Positions 1-8,717 of a stretch of 64,000 bases of DNA are shown here, piece after piece (position 1 is the stretch's first letter; each line of letters opens with the position of its first letter). The notes under the pieces are model-generated. The model did not search any database. It was not told the DNA's origin and was given only the letters and a program-made list of their open reading frames with translations. Both the position numbers and the translations under genes were made by a program. The stretch comes from an uncultured Clostridium sp. (GTDB lineage: Bacteria; Bacillota; Clostridia; TANB77; CAG-508): the NCBI GenBank assembly GCA_945865665.1, contig CAMBEE010000002.1, forward strand, positions 145,677 to 209,676, given 5' to 3'.

Positions 1-520
1 AAATATGAGACATATACCCATTAGGAAACCTAAAAATATGGGAACAATAATTATTGACACCAATAGCCTTTGAAATTTCACCATCTGTGGCAACAATTTC
101 ATTTTTAAAAGAATCCATATCTCTATATAAAATTTTATTATTATGATTATATCCATGATTAGCAATATAATGTCCATCTTCATATTCACGTTTTACCAAT
201 TCAGGATGTTCCTTAACATGTTTTCCAACAACAAAAAAAGTAGCTTTAACATCTTCTTCTTTTAAAATATCCAAAATTTTAGCTGTAGCTTTAGTAGTAG
301 GGCCATCATCGAAAGTCAAATAAGCCTTTTTAGTTTTTGATTTTTCTATATCATTTAGAGAAATCGTTACATCAATATTAAAAAAAGAGTTTTTAGCAAA
401 TTCTACAGCATATGAAGAAGAATTAGAAATAAAAAATAAAGAAAGTGCTGTTAGAAAGATTATAAAAATAGAACAAAATAAATATAAATGATTTCTATTT
501 TTTATAAACAAAACTTTCAT
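1..520 (-). CDS. Polysaccharide deacetylase, NodB-type (3' end outside window)
   Basis: Reading leftwards from an ATG at 520, 173 codons are visible before the window ends; no stop is seen. GGAGGTTG sits just upstream as a strong ribosome binding site. Residues about 11-31 form one membrane helix, so the enzyme should be anchored with its domain outside. The NodB signature TFDDGP is at about residues 69-74, the metal-binding HxxxH at about 122-126, and RFPNGY at about 163-168 fits the substrate-binding motif. The family removes N-acetyl groups from peptidoglycan or other polysaccharides. The neighbouring transglycosylase on the same strand supports a cell wall role. Which polymer is modified (PdaA-like cortex or ordinary wall) cannot be told. 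Confidence 0.88.
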   Translation of the reverse strand, partial: MKVLFIKNRNHLYLFCSIFIIFLTALSLFFISNSSSYAVEFAKNSFFNIDVTISLNDIEKSKTKKAYLTFDDGPTTKATAKILDILKEEDVKATFFVVGKHVKEHPELVKREYEDGHYIANHGYNHNNKILYRDMDSFKNEIVATDGEISKAIGVNNYCSHIFRFPNGYMSHI

Positions 521-640
521 GACCAACCTCCACAATAATATATATGAAAGCAATAAAAAAATAGCACAATTATCTCATTTAAAACCTAATGAAATAATTA
601 TACTACAAAATTAAAACTTATGTTAAAAAATCATAAAAAT

Positions 641-1327
641 TTATTTAATTGATAAAGACTGTTCATTAGTAATATATCCATACTCTACCATAGTTTTTAA
701 AACATGATATTGACGCTTTTTAGCTAAATCAGGGTTAACAGTTGGAGCATAAACAGAAGGAGCATTTGGAACACCTGCAAGCATTGAAGCTTCATCTAAA
801 TTTAAATCTTTAGGAGCTTTTTTATAATAACCATAACTTGCATCATAAATTCCATAATAACCCTCACCAAAATAAGCAGTATTTACATATAATTCAAAGA
901 TTTCTTTTTTACTATAATTTTTTTCTAAATCATAAGAAGCAAAAATTTCACCAACTTTTCTAACCCATGATTTATCTTGAGAAAATACAATATTTTTAGC
1001 AACCTGTTGTGTTATTGTGCTTCCGCCTTCTTGCAATTCTTTATTTTTTACATTTGTAAAAATAGCTCGTCCTATAGCAATAAAATCTACAGGGCCATGG
1101 TCATAAAATCTATGGTCTTCAACACTAATTACCGCATTTCTATAATCAGTAGCCATATCTTCAAATTTAACAAAATTTTCTTTACCAGTAATTTCGTCAA
1201 CTCTTGTTATAAGTGGCTTTTCTTTTAAAGCTTTATTGTAATAAATTTTTCCTACGCCAAGAATTATTAAACAAATTATTATTATTAAAAGTATTATTGC
1301 TAATAGTAATTTTTTTATAAACTTCAT
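641..1327 (-). CDS. Monofunctional peptidoglycan glycosyltransferase (GT51)
   Basis: This 228-residue protein has one N-terminal membrane helix (about residues 5-27) and a single GT51 domain with no transpeptidase domain. The catalytic glutamate lies in VEDHRFY, and the second signature GGSTITQQVAKN follows. The family polymerises lipid II into glycan strands outside the membrane. I chose the ATG at 1327 because AAGGATGG lies 7-8 bases upstream; a longer frame opening at 1354 has no ribosome binding site. The length suits a monofunctional enzyme (MtgA-like) rather than a truncated class A PBP. It lies downstream of nothing obvious and is divergent from dapF, which supplies the DAP used in the same polymer. 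Confidence 0.9.
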   Translation of the reverse strand: MKFIKKLLLAIILLIIIICLIILGVGKIYYNKALKEKPLITRVDEITGKENFVKFEDMATDYRNAVISVEDHRFYDHGPVDFIAIGRAIFTNVKNKELQEGGSTITQQVAKNIVFSQDKSWVRKVGEIFASYDLEKNYSKKEIFELYVNTAYFGEGYYGIYDASYGYYKKAPKDLNLDEASMLAGVPNAPSVYAPTVNPDLAKKRQYHVLKTMVEYGYITNEQSLSIK

Positions 1328-1382
1328 ATTAAACACCATCCTTTGTATTTTCAACTATAATATGTTACAATTACAACATTTC

Positions 1383-1446
1383 CTGAAAGGTATAAATTCT
1401 TATATTGTGTATTGAACTAAAAAATATAAAAATTTATATCTTTCAG
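1383..1446. repeat. 64-bp imperfect palindrome between divergent genes
   Basis: Two arms of about 20 bases (CTGAAAGGTATAAATTCTTA and its near complement) are separated by about 24 bases. The palindrome lies between the divergent transglycosylase and dapF genes. A smaller inverted repeat (GTTTA/TAAAC) follows at about 1446-1460. It has no T-run on either side, so it is more likely an operator-type or dispersed palindrome than a terminator. Confidence 0.5.
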
Positions 1447-1505
1447 TTTATACTGTAAACTGCAACTACATTATATATAAAAAACAAAAGTATGTCAAAA
1501 AATTC

Positions 1506-1534
1506 TTGTAAAATAAAAATTCTTGTGATAGAAT
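1506..1534 (+). promoter_or_regulatory. Predicted sigma-A promoter of dapF-dapL
   Basis: TTGTAA at 1506-1511 and TAGAAT at 1529-1534 are 17 bases apart. The predicted start is about 50 bases before the dapF start codon. Confidence 0.5.
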
Positions 1535-1595
1535 ACAAAACAATAAAATATAACTATATTTTATTTACTATTAATACCTAAATGAGGTGACATTT

Positions 1596-2444
1596 ATGAT
1601 AAAATTCACAAAAATGCATGGGCTAGGGAATGATTATGTTTATATTGATGCCATTAATCAAAAAATAGAAAACGAATCATCTCTAGCTAAATTTGTCAGC
1701 AACAGACACTTTGGAATAGGCTCAGACGGCTTGATTTTAATATGTAAAAGTGAAGTTGCAGACTTTAAAATGAGAATGTTCAATTCTGATGGAAGTGAAG
1801 CAGAAATGTGTGGAAACGGAATAAGATGTGTAGGAAAATTTGTATATGACAAAGGACTTACAAACAAAACAACAGTAAAAATTGAAACACTTGCTGGAAT
1901 TAAAACATTAATATTAAATACAAAAGACGGAAAAGTTGAAACTGCACGAGTTGATATGGGAGAGCCAATATTAGAAGCAGAAAAAATTCCTGTAATATCA
2001 ACAGAAGAACCAGTAAAAAATCTTGAACTAGAAGCAGAAAACAAAAAATTTAAATTCACATGTGTATCAATGGGAAATCCACACGCCATTACAATAGTAG
2101 AAAACACAAAAGAATTTGATGTAGAAAAATATGGTAAAGTATTAGAAGTTGACAAAGCATTTCCTAAAAAAGCAAATATAGAATTTGCACAAATCGTAAA
2201 CAGGCAGAACATCAATATGAGAGTTTGGGAAAGAGGAGCAGGAGAAACACTAGCATGTGGAACGGGAGCATGTGCTACAGCGGTTGCTTGCAACTTAAAT
2301 GGTCTAACAGACAGAAAAGTGAATATAGAATTATTGGGTGGAACATTGAATATTGAATGGAATGAAACAGATAATCATGTATATATGACAGGACCTGCAG
2401 TAACAGTATTTGATGGAGAACTTTATGAGGAGGCGATTAGATGA
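1596..2444 (+). CDS. dapF: Diaminopimelate epimerase
   Basis: DapF (282 residues) interconverts LL- and meso-diaminopimelate, the last step before peptidoglycan cross-linking or lysine formation. The two catalytic cysteines are visible in EMCGNGIRC and in ACGTGACA. The N-terminal [11 protein letters not shown] is typical. A GTG at 1587 would add three residues but is itself part of the ribosome binding site GAGGTG, so the ATG at 1596 is the start. The stop overlaps the next gene by four bases (ATGA), which means translational coupling with the aminotransferase that makes its substrate. Confidence 0.97.
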   Translation: MIKFTKMHGLGNDYVYIDAINQKIENESSLAKFVSNRHFGIGSDGLILICKSEVADFKMRMFNSDGSEAEMCGNGIRCVGKFVYDKGLTNKTTVKIETLAGIKTLILNTKDGKVETARVDMGEPILEAEKIPVISTEEPVKNLELEAENKKFKFTCVSMGNPHAITIVENTKEFDVEKYGKVLEVDKAFPKKANIEFAQIVNRQNINMRVWERGAGETLACGTGACATAVACNLNGLTDRKVNIELLGGTLNIEWNETDNHVYMTGPAVTVFDGELYEEAIR

Positions 2445-3679
2445 GTTATATAAATGAAAATTTTTTAGAACTACAAGATAGTTATTTATTTTCTACAATT
2501 GCGAAAAAAGTAGCAAAATATACAGAAGAACATCCAGATAAAAAAATTATAAAATTAGGAATTGGTGATGTAACAAAACCAATAGTTCCAGCATGTATAG
2601 AAGCAATGAAAAAAGCCGTAGAAGAAATGGGAACAGCACAAGGATTTAGAGGATACGGACCAGAACAAGGATATGAATTTTTAAGAGAAGAAATATCAAA
2701 AAAAGACTACAAAGCAAGAAACATAGACATATCAGTAAACGAAATATTTGTATCAGATGGCTCAAAATGTGACTGTGGAAATATAGTTGATATATTTGCA
2801 CAAGACAACAAAGTTGCAATTACAGACCCGGTTTACCCAGTATATTTGGACACAAATGTAATGTCAGGAAGAAGCGGAAAATATAATAAAGAAAAAGAAA
2901 CATACGACAAAATCGTATATTTACCAGTAACTGCAGAAAATGACTTTAAACCAGAATTACCAAAAGAAAGAGTTGATTTAATATATTTATGTTTCCCAAA
3001 CAACCCAACAGGAACAGTATTAGATAAAAATGAATTAGAAAAATGGGTTAAATATGCAATGGAAAATAAATCAATTATTTTATATGATGCTGCATACGAA
3101 GCATTTATAACAGAAGAAAACATACCACATAGCATTTATGAAATAGATGGAGCAAAAGAAGTAGCAATAGAATTTAAAAGCTATTCAAAAACTGCTGGAT
3201 TTACAGGCGTTAGATGTGGATATGTTGTAATACCTGAAGAATTAAAAGGAAATACAAAAAATGGAGAAGAAGTAAGTCTAAACAAATTATGGAATAGAAG
3301 AACTTGTACCAAATTTAATGGAACTCCGTATATTACCCAAAGAGCAGCACAAGCAATTTATACAGAAGAAGGTCAAAAACAAATAAGAGAAAATATTAAT
3401 TATTATTTGGAAAATGCAAAAATTATTAGAGAGGGATTAGAAAAAGCAGGATTCAAAGTGTATGGAGGAGTTAATTCACCATATATTTGGCTTAAGATTC
3501 CAGAGAGTATGACCTCATGGAAATTTTTTGATAAATTATTGGAAGAGGCTAATGTTGTTGGTACACCAGGAAGCGGCTTCGGTCCACATGGTGAAGGTTA
3601 TTTTAGACTTACTGCTTTTAATACTAAAGAAAATACAATTGAGGCAATTGAGAGAATTAAAAATTTGTTTTTGCAATAG
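2441..3679 (+). CDS. dapL: LL-diaminopimelate aminotransferase
   Basis: This 412-residue class I/II PLP aminotransferase matches the length of DapL. It converts tetrahydrodipicolinate directly to LL-diaminopimelate, skipping the succinyl and acetyl intermediates. Family features include GDVTKP near the N-terminus, CFPNNPTGT, the PLP-lysine region [14 protein letters not shown] and TPGSGFG. The start overlaps dapF by four bases, so both steps of the branch come from one transcript. The DapL route is established in Clostridia, which fits the organism suggested by the rest of the window. Confidence 0.95.
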   Translation: MSYINENFLELQDSYLFSTIAKKVAKYTEEHPDKKIIKLGIGDVTKPIVPACIEAMKKAVEEMGTAQGFRGYGPEQGYEFLREEISKKDYKARNIDISVNEIFVSDGSKCDCGNIVDIFAQDNKVAITDPVYPVYLDTNVMSGRSGKYNKEKETYDKIVYLPVTAENDFKPELPKERVDLIYLCFPNNPTGTVLDKNELEKWVKYAMENKSIILYDAAYEAFITEENIPHSIYEIDGAKEVAIEFKSYSKTAGFTGVRCGYVVIPEELKGNTKNGEEVSLNKLWNRRTCTKFNGTPYITQRAAQAIYTEEGQKQIRENINYYLENAKIIREGLEKAGFKVYGGVNSPYIWLKIPESMTSWKFFDKLLEEANVVGTPGSGFGPHGEGYFRLTAFNTKENTIEAIERIKNLFLQ

Positions 3680-3728
3680 GTGGATATTGGGAAAGTTATA
3701 TTTTTAATGTATGATATAATGCAAATAG

Positions 3729-3770
3729 TTGAGATGAAAATTTAATTCTATCTCAATTTTATTTTATTTT
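3729..3770 (+). terminator. Rho-independent terminator after dapL
   Basis: A seven-base stem (TTGAGAT/ATCTCAA) with a 14-base loop is followed by a long T-rich run. It closes the dapF-dapL transcript. Confidence 0.6.
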
Positions 3771-3880
3771 TTAAATAGAAATACAAACAAAAATTTGTAT
3801 AAAACTATTGACTTTTTCAATTTTAATTTATATAATAAGCAAAGAAAATGAGAGAAAAATATCAAGAAAGTAGGGATAAA

Positions 3881-4435
3881 ATGAAAGAACAATTTTTAGA
3901 ATTACTAAAACAAGTCAAAAGAGAAGGAATAAACGAACTAATAGAATTTATAGAAAAAACAGACTTTTTCACAGCACCAGCAAGCACAAGATTTCACGGA
4001 AACTATGAAGGTGGGCTAGTAGAACATAGCATGAAAGTATATGAAATACTAAAACACAAAGTAGAAACAAACATAGAACCATTAAATGTAAATCCAGAAA
4101 CATTGATACTAGTACCATTATTACACGACTTATGCAAAGCAAACTTTTATAAAATAGACTATAGAAATGCCAAAAATGCACTAGGAGTATGGGAAAAAGT
4201 ACCATACTACACAGTAGACGACACAATACCATATGGACATGGAGAAAAATCAGTAATGATGATTACAGAATATATGAAATTAACACCAGAAGAAAAATAT
4301 TCAATACGTTGGCACATGGGATATACAGAACCAAAAGAATTGTACAACACAATAGGAGCAGCATATAAAAAATATCCATTGGCACTATTAATGCACGAAG
4401 CAGACTTAGAAGCAACTTATTTTTATGATATCTAA
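3881..4435 (+). CDS. HD-domain hydrolase (hypothetical phosphohydrolase)
   Basis: This protein of about 184 residues carries HD-superfamily metal-binding motifs. These are GGLVEHSMKV (first His), LLHDLCKA (the HD pair), a later YGHGEKS, and RWHMG with a final HEADLE. The family cleaves phosphomonoesters or phosphodiesters, often of nucleotides; the substrate is unknown. The frame opens at 3848, but a TAGGG ribosome binding site favours the ATG at 3881. The gene lies 64 bases before ruvA on the same strand and is perhaps co-transcribed. A GGGGACGG-type repeat fragment sits in that gap. Confidence 0.85.
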   Translation: MKEQFLELLKQVKREGINELIEFIEKTDFFTAPASTRFHGNYEGGLVEHSMKVYEILKHKVETNIEPLNVNPETLILVPLLHDLCKANFYKIDYRNAKNALGVWEKVPYYTVDDTIPYGHGEKSVMMITEYMKLTPEEKYSIRWHMGYTEPKELYNTIGAAYKKYPLALLMHEADLEATYFYDI

Positions 4436-4457
4436 TGTCTCAAACAGAACCGTCCCC
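4436..4457 (-). repeat. GGGGACGG-type dispersed repeat fragment
   Basis: Read on the minus strand the 22 bases begin GGGGACGGTTCTG and end TTTGAGACA. It lies directly after the HD-domain gene. Related GGGACG sequences occur at 5129-5203 and 40479-40508, each also directly after a stop codon. Confidence 0.5.
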
Positions 4458-4499
4458 AAAAGGACAAAAAACAAAAGCAAATGATGGGAGAGAAAAATT

Positions 4500-5129
4500 A
4501 TGTTAGCATATATAAAAGGAACACTAGAAATGAAAATGACAGGATACATAGTAATAGATGTAGGTGGACTAGGATACAAAGTATTCATGTCAGAATCAGG
4601 AATAGAAAAATTAGGAAACATAGGAGAGCAAGTAAAAGTACACACATATTACAAAGTAAGAGAAGATGACATCAGTATATTTGGATTCAACAGCCTAGAA
4701 GAATTAAGAATGTTTGAATTACTAATTTCAGTAAGTGGAATAGGAGCAAAAACAGCAGTAGCAATGCTTGATGTATGTGAGCCAACAGAATTTGCACTTG
4801 CAATAATATCAGAAGATGTAAAAACATTAACACAAATACCAGGAATAGGTGCAAAATCAGCACAAAGAATAATTCTAGAATTAAAAGATAAAATGAAAAA
4901 AGAACAACAAATTCAAGAACTAACAAAAGCATCAAAAGGACAAAATTTAGTAAAAACAAAACTAGAAGAAAGAATAGAAAACGAAGAAAAAATTCAAGAA
5001 GCAATGGCTGCTTTACAAGTCTTAGGATATAACAAAAGAGAAATTGAAAAAGCATTTGATAAATTAGCAAAAGAAGATATGTCAACAGAAGAATTAATTA
5101 GAAAAGGTTTAACAATACTTGGAAAATAG
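4500..5129 (+). CDS. ruvA: Holliday junction branch migration protein RuvA
   Basis: RuvA binds Holliday junctions as a tetramer and loads the RuvB motor. The 209-residue protein shows the N-terminal OB fold (MLAYIKGTLEMK, GGLGYKVFMS), the paired helix-hairpin-helix motifs VSGIGAKTA and IPGIGAKSAQRI, and a C-terminal domain (YNKREIEKAFDKL) that contacts RuvB. The usual partner ruvB is not next to it; the following gene is the related AAA+ ATPase rarA. The start has GGGAGAG upstream. The stop codon TAG touches the first bases of a large palindrome. Confidence 0.96.
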   Translation: MLAYIKGTLEMKMTGYIVIDVGGLGYKVFMSESGIEKLGNIGEQVKVHTYYKVREDDISIFGFNSLEELRMFELLISVSGIGAKTAVAMLDVCEPTEFALAIISEDVKTLTQIPGIGAKSAQRIILELKDKMKKEQQIQELTKASKGQNLVKTKLEERIENEEKIQEAMAALQVLGYNKREIEKAFDKLAKEDMSTEELIRKGLTILGK

Positions 5130-5203
5130 GGATAAGGGGACGGGTCTTCAATCCCTAAAATTTAAAAAATTTTCGGGATTGAAGACCCGTCCCCCTATCC
5201 CGA
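5129..5203. repeat. 75-bp near-perfect palindrome of the GGGGACGG type
   Basis: Two arms of about 33-35 bases, both reading GGGATA, then GGGGACGGGTCTTCAATCCC, face each other around a short AT spacer. They differ at two positions. The palindrome fills the gap between ruvA and the rarA ribosome binding site. In RNA it would make a very stable hairpin that could terminate, attenuate or protect the transcript. The longer reading frame of rarA runs through it but is not translated from here. Confidence 0.75.
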
Positions 5204-5220
5204 AATTTAGGAGAAAAATG

Positions 5221-6465
5221 ATGAACAGTAACGAACCACTAGCATACAGAATGAGACCCAAAACACTAGAAGAATATGTTGGACAAGAGCATGTACTTGG
5301 AAAAGACAAAATTTTATATAGAACAATAAAAGCAGACAGACTATCTAGCATCATATTATTTGGACCTCCTGGATGCGGAAAAACATCACTTGCAAAAGTA
5401 ATAAGTGAAACAACAAAATACAAATTTTATAAAATAAATGCAGTAACTGCAGGAGTATCAGATATAAAAAAAGTAATTGAAGAAACAAAAAATTTTATGA
5501 TAAATCCAACAGGAAAAAGCATACTATTTATAGACGAGATTCATAGATTTAATAAATTGCAACAAGATGCATTACTTCCATATGTAGAAAATGGACTTAT
5601 AATTTTAATTGGAGCAACAACAGAAAATCCATATTTTGAAGTAAATAAGGCTTTAATCTCAAGGTCAATGGTTATAAAACTAGAACCATTAACAGAAGAA
5701 AATATTTATACAATTTTAAAAAATTCATTGACAAGAGAAGATGGACTAAAACAATATAGTATAAAAGTTGAAGACGAAACATTAAGAAAACTAGCAGCAA
5801 TATCAAATGGAGATGTAAGAACAGCATTAAATGGACTAGAAATAGCAGTACTTACAACAAATATGGAAGCAGATGGATATATTCATATAACAGATGAAGT
5901 TATCAAAAATTGTGTTCAAAGTAGAAAAGCAGTTTTTGACAAAAAAGGTGACACTCATTATGATAATATAAGTGCATTTATAAAATCAATGAGAGGCTCA
6001 GACCCTGATGCAACAGTATTCTATTTAGCAAGAGCATTAAGTGGTGGAGAAGACCCAATGTTTTTAGCAAGAAGAATAGTAATTGCTGCATCAGAAGATG
6101 TTGGTATGGCAAATCCAAATGCATTGGTTGTTGCAAATGCAGCAATGCAAGCAGTACATATGGTAGGAATGCCAGAAGCAAGAATATTACTTTCAGAAGC
6201 AGCAGTATATGTAGCAACTTCAAAAAAGTCTAATGCTTCATATTTGGCTATAAATAAAGCTTTAGAAGATGTAACAACAAAAGACACAGGAACAATTCCT
6301 ATGCATATTAGAAATGCACCAATAGAAGATATGAGAAAACTAGGATATAATGAAGGATATTTATATCCACATGATTTCCCTGGCCATTGGGTAGAACAGC
6401 AGTATTTACCAGACAAAATGGTAGGAACAAAATACTATATAAAAGACGAAAATATTCCAGAGTAA
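5221..6465 (+). CDS. rarA: Replication-associated recombination protein A (RarA/MgsA)
   Basis: RarA is an AAA+ ATPase related to RuvB and clamp loaders that acts at stalled replication forks. The protein (414 residues) has RPKTLEEYVGQEH at the N-terminus, Walker A GPPGCGKTSLAK, Walker B ILFIDEIHRF, sensor 1 GATTENP, and the C-terminal oligomerisation domain. Two in-frame ATGs at 5218 and 5221 follow AGGAGA; the second has better spacing. A longer frame from 5119 translates the palindrome and can be ignored. Its place directly after ruvA groups two recombination functions. Confidence 0.94.
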   Translation: MNSNEPLAYRMRPKTLEEYVGQEHVLGKDKILYRTIKADRLSSIILFGPPGCGKTSLAKVISETTKYKFYKINAVTAGVSDIKKVIEETKNFMINPTGKSILFIDEIHRFNKLQQDALLPYVENGLIILIGATTENPYFEVNKALISRSMVIKLEPLTEENIYTILKNSLTREDGLKQYSIKVEDETLRKLAAISNGDVRTALNGLEIAVLTTNMEADGYIHITDEVIKNCVQSRKAVFDKKGDTHYDNISAFIKSMRGSDPDATVFYLARALSGGEDPMFLARRIVIAASEDVGMANPNALVVANAAMQAVHMVGMPEARILLSEAAVYVATSKKSNASYLAINKALEDVTTKDTGTIPMHIRNAPIEDMRKLGYNEGYLYPHDFPGHWVEQQYLPDKMVGTKYYIKDENIPE

Positions 6466-6500
6466 ACATATAAATATTTTTTAATGTATAATATTTGATT

Positions 6501-6550
6501 GAAAAATAAAAAATAAAAAATAAAAAATAAAAAGTAAAAAGTAAAAAATT
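6501..6550. repeat. 7-bp tandem repeat (AAAAATA-like)
   Basis: Six to seven units of a seven-base A-rich motif, the last ones changed to AAAAAGT, form a simple-sequence tract between rarA and the next terminator. Slippage could change its length. Confidence 0.7.
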
Positions 6551-6572
6551 AAATATAAATATAAAAATTGGG

Positions 6573-6604
6573 AAACCTACTTAAAAAGAAAAGTAGGTTT
6601 TTTT
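6573..6604 (+). terminator. Terminator-like hairpin holding the next gene's ribosome binding site
   Basis: A perfect 10-bp stem (AAACCTACTT/AAGTAGGTTT) with an 8-base loop runs into a T-tract, the form of an intrinsic terminator for rarA. The AGTAGG in its 3' arm is also the only candidate ribosome binding site for the gene starting at 6605, seven bases away. When folded, the hairpin would hide that site. Confidence 0.65.
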
Positions 6605-6985
6605 ATGCTTCAAAAAAATAAAGAACAATTTAAAAAATATATAAAATTATCATTTATAGGACTAATAGCAGGACTAGTAAGTGGATTCTTTTCAACAGGC
6701 GGAGGACTAATATTAGTACCAGCATTTTTGTATATATTAGGGATGGAATCACAAAAAGCAAGAGGAACATCAGTGTTTTGCATACTTCCAATGGTTTTAA
6801 CAAGTAGTATATTTTATTATAAAGGAAACTTTATAAACTGGAATTCAGCAATTTTATGTGGAATAGGAGGCTCTATTGGCGGATATATAGGGGCAAAATT
6901 ACTAAAAAAGTTACCAGAAAAATACTTGAAAATTGCATTTACACTATTTCTAATTTATGTATCTATAAAAATGATAACTCAGTAA
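6605..6985 (+). CDS. TauE/SafE-type transporter half protein A
   Basis: This 126-residue membrane protein resembles one half of a TauE/SafE (TSUP, DUF81) anion permease. Near the N-terminus is the conserved LIAGLVSGFFSTGGGLILVPAFLY helix pair; several further hydrophobic segments follow. Full-length family members have about 250 residues and two such halves. The next gene encodes the second half, so the pair may work as a heterodimer. The family exports or imports sulfite, organosulfonates or other anions; no substrate can be assigned. Translation must begin from a ribosome binding site buried in a terminator hairpin. Confidence 0.8.
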   Translation: MLQKNKEQFKKYIKLSFIGLIAGLVSGFFSTGGGLILVPAFLYILGMESQKARGTSVFCILPMVLTSSIFYYKGNFINWNSAILCGIGGSIGGYIGAKLLKKLPEKYLKIAFTLFLIYVSIKMITQ

Positions 6986-7066
6986 AAATATAGAAAATTG
7001 CAATAGAAAAGCAAACAAAAATACTAGCGCAGATAAATTACAATCAAAATAAAAAGCGGTGAATAT

Positions 7067-7474
7067 ATGAAAGAAATAATTATAGGCTTAGTTTCAGGAA
7101 TTGTAAGTGGAACAGGCATGGGTGGAGGAACAATATTAATATTTTTATTAACATATATAAGTGGCTTAGAGCAACACATTGCACAGGCAACAAACCTTAT
7201 ATTTTTCATACCAACATCTATAGTAGCCATAATCGTTAATATGAAAAATAGAAATATACGATTTAGAGTTGCAACAATGATTTCAGTTTTTGGAATTTTG
7301 GGAGCAATAATAGGAGCAAATTTATCAATTCATACAAATGTATATAAATTAAAAAAATTATTTGGAATTTTTTTGGCAATAATTGCCATTCATGAAATAT
7401 ATACCACAATTAAAGAGAATAAAAAAAATCAAAAAGGAGACAATAAAATTAAACTAAGAAAAAATATTAAATGA
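7067..7474 (+). CDS. TauE/SafE-type transporter half protein B
   Basis: This second short member (135 residues) repeats the same motif, GLVSGIVSGTGMGGGTILIFLL, followed by three or more membrane helices and a lysine-rich cytoplasmic tail. It lies 81 bases after half A on the same strand. Both halves begin with the diagnostic glycine-rich helix, so this looks like a split or duplicated unit, not a frameshift: each has its own start and stop and the gap is non-coding. Its function probably depends on pairing with half A. Confidence 0.8.
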   Translation: MKEIIIGLVSGIVSGTGMGGGTILIFLLTYISGLEQHIAQATNLIFFIPTSIVAIIVNMKNRNIRFRVATMISVFGILGAIIGANLSIHTNVYKLKKLFGIFLAIIAIHEIYTTIKENKKNQKGDNKIKLRKNIK

Positions 7475-7507
7475 TTATGAACAGAAAAAATGAAGGAGAG
7501 GATGAAT

Positions 7508-7648
7508 ATGAAATTTACAAAAGGCCTATTAATGGGCGGATTATTAGCAACAGGAATAATAATGATGTATAATGACACAGACATATTAAATAAAAACAAA
7601 ATGATGAAAAAAGGAAAGAAATTTGTAAAGAAAATGGGAATATTATAA
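7508..7648 (+). CDS. Small membrane protein of 46 residues
   Basis: A short gene begins with ATG at 7508, eight bases after a strong GGAG. It encodes one N-terminal hydrophobic segment (about residues 7-20, GLLMGGLLATGIIMM) followed by a very basic tail ending KKGKKFVKKMGIL. It resembles YtxH-type small proteins in layout, but I cannot place it in a family. It is 33 bases after transporter half B and is followed by a strong terminator, so it probably ends that operon. Confidence 0.65.
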   Translation: MKFTKGLLMGGLLATGIIMMYNDTDILNKNKMMKKGKKFVKKMGIL

Positions 7649-7657
7649 AAAATTGAA

Positions 7658-7700
7658 AGATGCAAGGTTGAACAAGAAAAGTTCAATTTTGCATCTATTA
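7658..7700 (+). terminator. Terminator after the transporter operon
   Basis: AGATGCAA (7658-7665) pairs with TTGCATCT (7689-7696), with an inner GTTGAAC/GTTCAA pairing. It lies between convergent genes and may serve both strands. Confidence 0.7.
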
Positions 7701-7721
7701 TTTTCAAAAATCCAAGATAAA

Positions 7722-8183
7722 TTATTTGTCACAACACTCTGTAGATTCTTCGCAATTTCTATCATCACAATGAGTTTTTTTATCACCTATAAAACAGTCA
7801 CATTTATCATGTTTATCACCTTTTAAACATTTACCTTCATGATGACATTTAGCACAAATTTTTATTTTTTTTGTAGCATTTGCCCAAATTTGGATAGCGT
7901 AGTGTCTATCTGGACAAAGAGGACCAAATACGAATTCTCCTTCTTTATCTGTAAAGGTATGACCAATTGGTTTTCTAATTTCTTTACCACAGTCATAAGC
8001 AACTTCTGTTAATTTTACAACTGCATCACAAATTGGTTCTTTGAAACAGTCTCTTATAACACCGTATATAACATCTCTATTATCTTCTGGTAGGCTTATA
8101 TCTAAGTCAAATTGTTTACCACCTGATATAACACCATCAACATCTAATATTGGACATCCAGGTCTTTTTTCTTCCATTTCCAT
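7722..8183 (-). CDS. Carboxypeptidase-regulatory-like domain protein with Cys/His-rich tail
   Basis: The 153-residue protein has no signal peptide. Residues about 35-105 look like a CarboxypepD_reg beta-sandwich (VIYGVIRDCFKEPICDAVVK, then GHTFTDKEGEFVFGPL). The C-terminal 45 residues are rich in Cys, His, Asp and Lys (CAKCHHEGKC, CDCF, ending ECCDK) and could bind metal or cross-link. In sporeformers, cysteine-rich proteins with such folds are often coat or exosporium proteins; that role here is inference. GAAAGGA precedes the start. It is transcribed alone. Confidence 0.6.
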   Translation of the reverse strand: MEMEEKRPGCPILDVDGVISGGKQFDLDISLPEDNRDVIYGVIRDCFKEPICDAVVKLTEVAYDCGKEIRKPIGHTFTDKEGEFVFGPLCPDRHYAIQIWANATKKIKICAKCHHEGKCLKGDKHDKCDCFIGDKKTHCDDRNCEESTECCDK

Positions 8184-8354
8184 AAAAAATACATCCTTTC
8201 AAATAATAATTTTTTCAAACATAATGTCTGATTAATATATAATATGTCGAAATTATAAAATTGATAATATCAAAAAATAATATAATGCATAAGTTAAAAG
8301 TACTTTAAAAATATACAAAAGCATAATAGAAATAACACAAAAGTAGAAGAAAGA

Positions 8355-8398
8355 TGTCGAATTTTGCGATGAAAAAATGTTGCAAAGTTCGGCATTTT
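8355..8398 (+). repeat. Hairpin repeat with TGTCGAATTTTGCG, copy 1
   Basis: TGTCGAATTTTGCGATGAAAA at 8355-8375 opens an imperfect hairpin closed by TTGCAAAGTTCGGCA. The same 14-mer occurs at 23534 and 44804. A further TGTCGAA is at 8245. TGTCGAA is also the consensus Spo0A box, so a regulatory reading is possible. Confidence 0.55.
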
Positions 8399-8538
8399 AT
8401 AGTATTATAAGAATACTTTAATTTTATTCAAATCAATTAATTCAAAGATTTAAAAATCAAAGAAAAAATCCAAAATGAATTAAAAACAAAATATGAAAGT
8501 AGGTGATTAAAAAATACATATAAACTTATAAATAAATG

Positions 8539-8567
8539 TTGACAAAAATGAAAACAAATATTATAAT
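8539..8567 (+). promoter_or_regulatory. Consensus sigma-A promoter of the first Rpn-like gene
   Basis: A perfect TTGACA and a perfect TATAAT are 17 bases apart. The predicted transcript start, near 8574, falls on the GGAG that would otherwise serve as ribosome binding site. Confidence 0.75.
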
Positions 8568-8717
8568 GAAGGAGATGAAATTAATATAGAAAAGTTTACA
8601 TATAAAGAATATATAAAATATAAAACAATATTCGAAAAACTTTGGAAAATAATTGATGAAAATAATAATCAGAATTATTATGCTGAATTACAAGAACCAA
8701 AAGTAAAATATGAAAGA

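Noticed and set aside
2833..3135. Many long antisense frames opposite real genes (here opposite dapL; also opposite ruvA, rpoD, the glucan synthase gene and others).
   Set aside because: They are rich in Leu, Phe and Ile from complementing A-rich coding sequence, lack binding sites and match no family.
5119..5220. A 34-residue N-terminal extension of RarA.
   Set aside because: It translates the palindrome; a proper ribosome binding site lies just before 5218/5221.
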